Assembly (NCBI RefSeq): GCF_000143415.4
Contig: NW_003314351.1
Location: 121,490 to 185,489 of the forward strand
DNA length: 64,000 nt
Direction of reading: 5' to 3'
From: Selaginella moellendorffii
Lineage: Eukaryota; Streptophyta; Lycopodiopsida; Selaginellales; Selaginellaceae
In this document: positions 57,508 to 64,000 of the stretch, piece after piece
Position numbering within the stretch: the stretch's first letter is position 1
How the letters are laid out: each line of letters begins with the position of its first letter
Notes under the pieces: model-generated
Told to the model about the DNA's origin: nothing
Database searches by the model: none
The model's input: the letters and a program-made list of their open reading frames with translations, nothing else
Made by a program: the position numbers and the translations under genes

Positions 57508-59040
57508 TCAAACCGAGACGTCCAGCCGGGGTTGGAAGCAGAATCCCGTGAAGAGATGCAACGGGTCGCGCTTGAGCACCGGACAGGCTCTCGCCCACGT
57601 CCACGATCCTTGCGGGATATCGAAAACCATGAGCTGGGGGCTGCCGTAGCTGTGAATGTAGATCAAGTCACCGTGGCCGCTACACGAGAAAACGTCGTCC
57701 AGGCCACCCGCAAATCCATGGAACTGCTTGGTCGGCATCCTGCTAATCTGCTTCCACTCCCCCTGGAGCTCCCACACCCCGACCCCCTTGATGAAGTCAT
57801 ACGTCCCAATGCCGCCAACCATCACCAGCCTCTCCCAGCAGTTCACCAACCGGACGCACGAAAGCGAGCACGGCATCGGGAGTATCAAGTCCTGGAACGC
57901 CCCGTGACTGATGTCGTAGGCAATCAGTCCATGCCGCGAGTAATCATGCCCGGCACCAACAGTCGAGTGCGTGACGCAGTAGAAAACCCCGTTGCATATG
58001 TTGCTCTCCTCCCCAGGCCTCCAGCCTTGCAAGAGCTTGAACCTCGGGCTCCTCCACGCCGCTAGGCCGGAATCATACACCTCGATAGACAAGCTCCACT
58101 GTGCGTAGTCGTTCGTCACTGGCGTGGACCTGGCCACCACGATCTTGTAGTCCTCGCCTTGCACGCACATCGCCACCGCGCAGTAGTCGGAGCTCAGCCT
58201 CTCCGGCGGCCGCGGGAGCTGCCGCCAGGCCTTGGTCATCGGGTTGCAAACGTAGGCCACCTCCGAGTTGGTCTTGTCGAGAAAGCACGCCAGGCCGCCG
58301 GCCGAGGCCACGAAGCTTGCCGAGGGGTCGTCGAGCGGCGGGAGGACGAAGTTGTGCCACTTCCGGGACGTCGGGTCGAATGCCACCCCGACCATCTTCT
58401 CCGAGTCCTTGTACATGAGATACCACGGCTTGTGAGTCGTGACTTGCGCGCACAGCGCCATGAAGGACTTGGAGGTGGTGATGCCATGCCACCGCTTGCA
58501 AACAGCCCGGGCTCGGAACAGGCTCAGCAGAGGCAATGCCGCGAAGATCTTCTCGAGCAGATCGTCCGGGAGGGAGCTAAACTCGTCGTCCGAGGACGGC
58601 GAAGCGGTAGCCGAAGTCGCAGTCGCGGACGAAGCAGCAGCAGTAGCAGTCATCCCATCGCTCTTCCAGCCGCTGCCGCCAAAACTACGCGATTCCGGGG
58701 CCAGCTGAAGGCTCGGAAAAGCGTGAGTCATGGTCATCACCGGTACTCTGTCTGGAGCAGCGGCTTCGCTCCACCCACATTTGCCGCTGCCGTGAGCCAG
58801 CATCACAGCCCAGTTGCTACCGTCCTTGTCCCAAAAGCATTGCTCCTGTTCTTCGATGTGTACTGGGCTGCCCCATCCAATCCCCCCGTGCTCGACCAGA
58901 CCATAGGCACCGATTTGCGGCACACCAACATCGTGGTGGCACCAGTAGCCTTGATCGCTGCCACCATAGTGCTCCTTTCCAAACCATCCAGTGGCAGTGG
59001 CGAATACACTTCCACCTATCCATCCCCACTGCCCATCCAT
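57508..59040 (-). CDS. HWS: F-box/kelch-type protein, HAWAIIAN SKIRT-like
   Basis: A single-exon ORF of 510 aa. After a Gly/Trp-rich and then Ala/Ser/Thr-rich N-terminus (1-150) comes an F-box at about 155-195 (LPDDLLEKIFAALP, FRARAVCKRWHGI). It is followed by a kelch/galactose-oxidase-like propeller with family-typical stretches: KPWYLMY, GLACFLD, PMTKAWRQLPRPPE, WSLSIEVYDS, LQGWRPGEESNICNG, PMPCSLSCVRLVN, ERLVMVGGIG, YIHSYGSPQL, and the C-terminal FTGFCFQPRL. These match HAWAIIAN SKIRT (At3g61590). HWS is the substrate receptor of an SCF ubiquitin ligase that controls organ separation and size and feeds back on miRNA activity. It is longer than the Arabidopsis protein because of the extended N-terminus. 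Start at 59040 is the first in-frame ATG and gives a WI-containing N-terminus. Large antisense ORFs here are shadows. Confidence 0.88.
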   Translation of the reverse strand: MDGQWGWIGGSVFATATGWFGKEHYGGSDQGYWCHHDVGVPQIGAYGLVEHGGIGWGSPVHIEEQEQCFWDKDGSNWAVMLAHGSGKCGWSEAAAPDRVPVMTMTHAFPSLQLAPESRSFGGSGWKSDGMTATAAASSATATSATASPSSDDEFSSLPDDLLEKIFAALPLLSLFRARAVCKRWHGITTSKSFMALCAQVTTHKPWYLMYKDSEKMVGVAFDPTSRKWHNFVLPPLDDPSASFVASAGGLACFLDKTNSEVAYVCNPMTKAWRQLPRPPERLSSDYCAVAMCVQGEDYKIVVARSTPVTNDYAQWSLSIEVYDSGLAAWRSPRFKLLQGWRPGEESNICNGVFYCVTHSTVGAGHDYSRHGLIAYDISHGAFQDLILPMPCSLSCVRLVNCWERLVMVGGIGTYDFIKGVGVWELQGEWKQISRMPTKQFHGFAGGLDDVFSCSGHGDLIYIHSYGSPQLMVFDIPQGSWTWARACPVLKRDPLHLFTGFCFQPRLDVSV

Positions 59041-61892
59041 TTTATCCTGCCTGATCTCCTTTTTTTTTTTTACCTCTCCCTTCTGGAGGTACCTTTGTTT
59101 GCGTTCTCGAGATCAACGAAGAATGAATCTAGAATCGTCCGCCCGGGATCGATCGATCGAGCAATCTGGAAAGAAAGAAAGCAAACAAATGAAAATTTTA
59201 CTTTTGCGGTGACGCTACCTATCCCCCTATAAATTCGAAGCGAAAAAAGGGGATGAAAGGACGACCGAGGAAGAGATGCCATACCTCTGCGCAAATCGAT
59301 AATGCACGACCATGGAAGAACAGCAGCCGCAGCAGAGAGGATTATTCCAGCCGACTCTTCAATCTCGGCCCCTTTCTCTGCTTGCTCGGCATCAGATCGA
59401 GGGAGAAAAGAGGGCATCTATCAAGCGGCGGCACGATTCCAGATTGCCGATTCCATACCATCCCCGGCGTCTGGAAGGAAAACAGCACTTCTCAGCGTCC
59501 AGCTCAAAAACATCGCGATTCTTGGCAAGAAATGTAGGATCGCGATCCAGCGCTCGGGAAATCGATGCTTCCGCTCGAAATATCGCGATTCCAGCTCGAA
59601 GTATCTCGATTTCTCGGCAAGAAATGCAGGATCGCGATCCAGGAGGGGCGATTCACCGAAGCAAGGCAAAGATTCTCACCTCCCCTCTCACGGAGCGCCA
59701 GGCGCCGGCCCGACGATTCCTATGCCGATGAAGCGAGCGGAGAGGGCGAAGCAGGGCCGTCGATCCGTCCAGATCAGCGGTCGAGCGCCGCCCCGTTTGG
59801 CCATATCTAGCACCACACTCTAAATGAGAATAGAGGGAGAGACCCTAGCAAATGGTGGGTACGCACGTTAAATACTTGGGCCTGGCCACTTCTCGTACGA
59901 AAATTGTGACCACTCCACGTGGTCCCTGCGCAACCACCATGCAGACAAGCGTACGGCCTCTCCCCGTCGCGCCGCCGTTTGAGGTTGGGAAACCACCGGT
60001 ACGGCATTGCGGCTCATAGGTTGCGGTAAAACGGGGCAAAACCCTTTTTTAATTACCTCTGGGTAAAAACAAAATTGACTGGTGAGGGTGACGCGGATCG
60101 AACGGCGACACGATTTGCATCGTACGGCTGGCATTCAATGCGGCGCGAGATATTCCCTTGTTTGGGCGCAAGTTTAAAGGAGGGTTGTTTTCTGGGCGGA
60201 CATCGTTGTCGCATTGGATAGTTTTTGTAAATATTTTCCATTTTTCAATTTTAGTATTTTGCGAACGTACGCTATTTGCACATTTTTTTATGATTTTTTT
60301 ATTTTTATATGGTTTTGGTTCTTGTTTTGTTTTTGTGCGCCCCTTGCTGGAATGTTTCTGCCTGTTGTTGTTGTGGGTCTCTCCTAGATTCATGTGTTAA
60401 CTTTGTGTCGTGCCCTAAAAACGTATAGCGCTTTTGGTCAGCCTCAATCAGCCCCTCCAAAGTCACAGTCGACAGCCATTGTTTAGGGAAAAGCTGGATG
60501 CCTCCTTTGCACTAACTTGGTGAATTGCACAAAGTGGTCCCATGCGAGAGTGCAATGCTTGAGCGGCAAGCCTACAAATCGACATTCTAGATTCTCCTCT
60601 GATTAAAACTAGACATTAGTTTTATATGGATTATTTTAGATAATGCCGGGATGGGTTTTGCGGTCCGAACGTGTAAGCGATAGCAGCAACATCACAAATC
60701 CTTTGATAAGCTAATGTATGTGTTTTCTTTCAATCACTAAGCCTAAAAGTCAAGAACTGACAACAATAGAACCCCGCCACCTTTTGGAAAAGCAGTATAT
60801 TTCTACGCATAGCTTTGACAAACCGCACATGCGAGTTTTCTTTAATAGTCGCTTAAGGTTGCTGTTGGGCGATGTTGCTGTTGCTTGTTGTTACTTCCTT
60901 GGAACCCTATCCATCGAAAGAGATGTAAAGTAAAGCAAACGAGTCCACTTTTGAGTTGTATCATAACCTAAAGTGTCCTGGAATCGAATAATGCTGTCGA
61001 GTTAACAAACCCAAACAAGCCACAACCAAACAACACATTTATTTATTCCTTTCAAACGCGGGCAGAAATCCTTTTTGGGTGGCCATTTGCATTCGTCTGC
61101 ATGTGGGCTCTCGAGGAATATAAATATTCTAATCGCATCTCGGTCGGCATGCAAAGATTGATGTCGGGAGCTGCTCCTTCGCATGGGGTGGCGGAAAATG
61201 AAATATTTAGGGCTCCCCGCTTTCCCCCCTTAGTATATGCCGCCTTAAAGCCGCCCGAAATACACGTCGCTGTCAACGTGGCGGCACGCCATTGCTCCCG
61301 AGCCTAGCACGCGCGCTGTGGTACCGCTGCCGTGCAGTCTCTCGTGTAAATTTGTGACCGCTACCATAGTGCGCTGGTGTGTGAAATGGGCCGCTGAAAA
61401 AAATGCTAAATTTTGGGACCGCGCGTGTTGGTACGGAAGACATGGAGGCGGCCGTAGGCTCACGGGGAAGGTCATGGCGTCCTTTTCCATGGTTGGCATG
61501 CGCGCGCGCGCGCATCGGTCGGCGGTTCGAACCAGCCCTAGCCGTTGGAGAATCAGGACAGGATATTCGTCGCAACTGCCGGTTCGTCTTCAGCTGACAA
61601 GAGTTCGTTGTCTGACACGTGGCAAGGAAATTATTTCGCGAAATATGATAATGTTTTGGCTACACGTGCACCAAATCCTTGTTAGATTCTTCCATGTCTT
61701 AAAATTTTTTGTGTACGGCTGGCCCATGGCTTGATTCGCGGTTTGGGAAATGCCAAACCATATGTTCGTACCTACTTTTCAGCAACTATAGAATCCAAGG
61801 TAGTTATTTTTCACCGTTGCCCTAGAATTTGAATTTGAAAACGATCGAGAGCTCGATTCCGGGGTGGAGCGGCTAGGGCACAATCAGATCAG
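59041..61892. other. Intergenic region between divergent HWS-like and TMEM18 genes
   Basis: It holds upstream sequence of both genes. A short motif with CTCG(A/G)AA(A/G)T and ATCGCGATTC recurs several times at 59510-59640, a small irregular repeat. No convincing ORF or RNA gene is seen. A GCGC run stands at 61500-61512. Confidence 0.5.
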
Positions 61893-62830
61893 ATGGAAGA
61901 GGAAAGGGGAGGCGCAGTGGCGGAGGCAGCTGCGGCGGCTATGGCGTCGATCGATGGTATGGCCGGGATGGTGGAAGATCTCAGCATTGAAATGCGGCGG
62001 CAGTGGGATTACGTCGCGAGCGCCCCGGATGGAGCGCTTTTGGGGCCCGTCTTCTCGTTTCTTCGTGCCGTGGATTGGATGGTACGCTTCGCTATACTCG
62101 CCGTTTCTTTGCTTTTACTTCAAGAATTGGATCGGCATCGATCTTGCAAAATAATTTTTTGTGATCTAAAAGATCTCTCTTTCTCTCTCTTTTTGCTGTG
62201 AATTGCAGGAACCATGGCTGCTGCTGCTCATAATTTTCCACGCTGGTTTGCTCACAGTGGCGATTCGGACACGAGAAAACAACAACATGCAAATGTTGCT
62301 ATTCACATTTGGACGTAAGTTCATCGTCTTTTGTTTCTTCTTTTCGCGTCGCTTGGTTTGATTTGCCATGCGGTTTCTTGTTTCTTTTCTGCTTTCTCTT
62401 TGTTTTTGTCCCGACCGAAACTTTGTTTGACAGTTTTTGATCGAATGTTTCGAGATTGGTTTCTCATGAATATGTCGTGATTATTGTTTGCTTTCACTAA
62501 CTCGCTACCGACATTATGATTGACAGTGTTGAGCGTCTATTCTGCGGAAAAAATCAATACCCTGCTCGCCAGGAATTGGGAAAGGTTCTCACGCAAGCCA
62601 TACTTTGACCGGGAGGGAGTGTTCGTATCAACAGTATGGTCGGGCCCTCTGTTACTGATTGGGACAGTCATCCTGGTAAGAAAAAGAAAAGTTTAGAAGA
62701 TCTCTCTCAATTTTTTGACTCAACGCTCGCGCAGGTAAACACATTGCGAACGCTCGTCAAGCTTCTTGTCAAGTGGAAGAGAGCCGAGCTGAAACATCGG
62801 GCATACTTGGCACGAAAAAGGTCCAGCTAA
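61893..62830 (+). CDS. TMEM18: TMEM18 family nuclear-envelope membrane protein
   Basis: Four exons are inferred: 61893-62081, 62209-62314, 62527-62675, 62735-62830, giving 179 aa with phases fitting. After an acidic/Ala-rich N-terminus the protein reads FLRAVDWM-EPWLLLLIIFHAG, ENNNMQMLLFTFG, SVYSAEKINTLLARNWERF, YFDREGVFVSTVWSGPLLLIG, and the basic tail VKWKRAELKHRAYLARKRSS. This is the full TMEM18 pattern of membrane helices and Lys/Arg-rich nuclear-localising tail. Animal TMEM18 is a nuclear-membrane protein implicated in chromatin and body-weight control; the plant role is unknown. Exon 4 could be read through from exon 3 without splicing, but that frame loses the conserved tail. Confidence 0.92.
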
Positions 62831-62984
62831 AACTCACACAAATGCGAGGTAAGAGATAGAAACAAAAAAACCAGTTTTGTTCTTCCAAATGCGCTCAACG
62901 AACGGGAAAATAAAAAAAGAAAGTTTCGTGCTTGCGAGCGACAACGATCAAATCAGGCACTGATGAAATCAAACTCCCTGCGAT

Positions 62985-63989
62985 CTAGAGGTGCCTTCTG
63001 ATGATATATTGTTCTAACCAATCGAAAATCTCGCTACACTTTCGAGCAGTGACGGCGTGCCGCGCCTCGGCCACCCGGATCAAACAGTTGACACTCTCCA
63101 CCACCATTTCTCTCTCGTCCTCGTCCGCCTCGCCGAAAATATCCGCGCGCTGCAACAGCTCCCGGATCTCCGACGTCTGCATGGCCGAAGTTACAAACCC
63201 CTCGCCGTTGATCACGCCGTGGATCACGAGCGCCGCGAAGAGCTTGGAGGCACCGTGGGAGCTCAAGAGGCTGCGGAAGATCTCCGAAGTTACGGGAAAG
63301 TCGAGGCAGGCAATCTCTTCCGTGGGGATCCCTTTGCTCTGCAAGGCTCGGATCTCTCGCTCGATCTTGGCGGCGGTGAGCGAGTCCTTGGGCATATGAA
63401 CGAAGAGCGTCGGCGGGTATCTGTTCGTAGCTCGCTGGAAAGCTCGCGTCACGCCGTGCGAGATCATGATCACCAGCGCCGCGAATTCGATCCGGAGCGC
63501 CAGCGCCGAGACGAAGCTCCCGCCGGACGCGCAGCCGAGAGCTACCAGCGGCAGATTCGCCATCCCGTGCCTGTTCTTCCAAGAATCCAGGATCCTCTCC
63601 ACGTTGAAAGCGTCCTGGGAGGCCTCGAGCGGCCAGGTTTGCCAGTAGTCCTTGGCGCTCTTGATGGCCACCACGGCGTAGCGCGCGCCGATCGCGCGCT
63701 GGGTGATCGCGCTGTGCTCCGGGAGGCCCTTGCAGCGCGCGCAATCGCGGTGGGGCGGGAAGAAGTCGCCGGGAGATCCACAGCCCGGGTGCGCGATGAA
63801 GAGGATTGCGCGCGGTGGAGAGCTCGGGATTTGCCACACCAGCTCCACGCCTTCGAGTAGCTCGTGAGTTGGAGCGCTGCTCGCCCAGTGATCTTGGCTG
63901 CTCGCCCGGTGATCTTGGCGACTGTGGCTACTGCTGCTGCTCGTGAAGATCACCACTGGTGGCGGGGATGGCGTTCGCTCTTCTTCCAT
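62985..63989 (-). CDS. Alpha/beta-hydrolase-like protein of a plant-specific type
   Basis: A single-exon ORF of 334 aa. The N-terminal 45 residues are Ser/His-rich. The core follows an alpha/beta-hydrolase: AILFIAHPGCG (first strand and oxyanion region), a CARCKGLPE Cys-containing stretch, RYAVVAIKS, then LVALGCASGGSFVSALA, where Ser155 is the candidate nucleophile in a modified elbow (C-A-S-G-G, with C where the first G of GxSxG would be). PPTLFVHMPKD follows. These segments agree with uncharacterised plant hydrolase-like proteins; substrate unknown. The modified elbow leaves catalysis uncertain. The start lies 11 bp from the window end, so the promoter is not included. It converges with TMEM18. 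Confidence 0.75.
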   Translation of the reverse strand: MEEERTPSPPPVVIFTSSSSSHSRQDHRASSQDHWASSAPTHELLEGVELVWQIPSSPPRAILFIAHPGCGSPGDFFPPHRDCARCKGLPEHSAITQRAIGARYAVVAIKSAKDYWQTWPLEASQDAFNVERILDSWKNRHGMANLPLVALGCASGGSFVSALALRIEFAALVIMISHGVTRAFQRATNRYPPTLFVHMPKDSLTAAKIEREIRALQSKGIPTEEIACLDFPVTSEIFRSLLSSHGASKLFAALVIHGVINGEGFVTSAMQTSEIRELLQRADIFGEADEDEREMVVESVNCLIRVAEARHAVTARKCSEIFDWLEQYIIRRHL

Positions 63990-64000
63990 TTGCTTCTCGA

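Noticed and set aside
57010..59232. Plus-strand ORFs of about 350 codons across the HWS-like gene
   Set aside because: They are antisense shadows of a gene with strong family motifs on the minus strand; Arg/Pro-rich with no domain.
63057..63860. 267-codon ORFs on both strands overlapping the hydrolase-like gene
   Set aside because: They are alternative frames of the same GC-rich coding sequence, Arg/Ala-rich, with no motifs.
1..64000. CRISPR arrays, bacterial operons, rRNA
   Set aside because: No regularly spaced short repeats or ribosomal RNA sequence were seen; gene structure is plainly eukaryotic.

Overview
This is nuclear DNA from a land plant, most likely a lycophyte such as Selaginella. 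That species call is an inference. It rests on very short spliceosomal introns (many of 45-75 nt), compact GC-rich genes, plant-specific families (STIG1-like, HAWAIIAN SKIRT-like F-box, MORN-repeat PIP5K, MCTP) and sharp alternation between GC-rich gene blocks and AT-rich transposon debris. No search could be run; exon models were built by hand from GT/AG (once GC/AG) sites and reading-frame continuity.

Layout. 1-10.6 kb is AT-rich and dominated by a decayed Helitron (about 2.6-6.7 kb, minus strand) with a 205-bp inverted-repeat MITE nested in it, plus a small secreted Cys-rich ORF. 10.65-12.2 kb holds a WEE1 kinase pseudogene. 12.6-14.5 kb and 20.9-22.5 kb are two copies of one segmental duplication, each with a STIG1-like gene: the first copy is dead, the second intact. 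Between them lie a truncated copy of the secreted ORF, a PIF/Harbinger transposase relic and a roughly 1.4-kb repeat in tandem.

22.8-26.7 kb is the most unusual locus. Two genes stand head to head with only 12 bp between their ATGs. They share a paralogous N-terminal domain but end in different effector-like domains: a protein-kinase fold (HxDxxxxN and DFG present) on the minus strand and a probable PD-(D/E)XK nuclease fold on the plus strand. A degenerate fragment of the kinase lies just beyond, in the opposite orientation. The architecture recalls eukaryotic Crinkler (CRN)-type modular effectors.

27.0-29.8 kb is a nine-coding-exon PIP5K. 33.5-35.5 kb is a decayed duplicate of a locus at 39.0-41.2 kb that encodes a small membrane protein. 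Between the two copies are a tRNA-Arg(ACG)-like gene, an LTP-like gene and AT-rich repeats. 42.68-45.53 kb is an intact single-exon MCTP. 47.2-49.1 and 52.1-53.9 kb are two six-exon paralogues of a DDX19-like DEAD-box protein in which every catalytic motif is altered in the same way. The second is divergently paired, over 141 bp, with a YIPF-type Golgi membrane protein gene (54.0-55.2 kb). HWS-like F-box (57.5-59.0 kb), TMEM18 (61.9-62.8 kb) and an alpha/beta-hydrolase-like gene (63.0-64.0 kb) complete the window.

The functional genes are mostly unrelated housekeeping or signalling genes (phosphoinositide signalling, trafficking, nuclear envelope, F-box). The common theme is local duplication followed by decay or neofunctionalisation: STIG1, membrane protein, pseudo-helicase, kinase/nuclease and repeat pairs.
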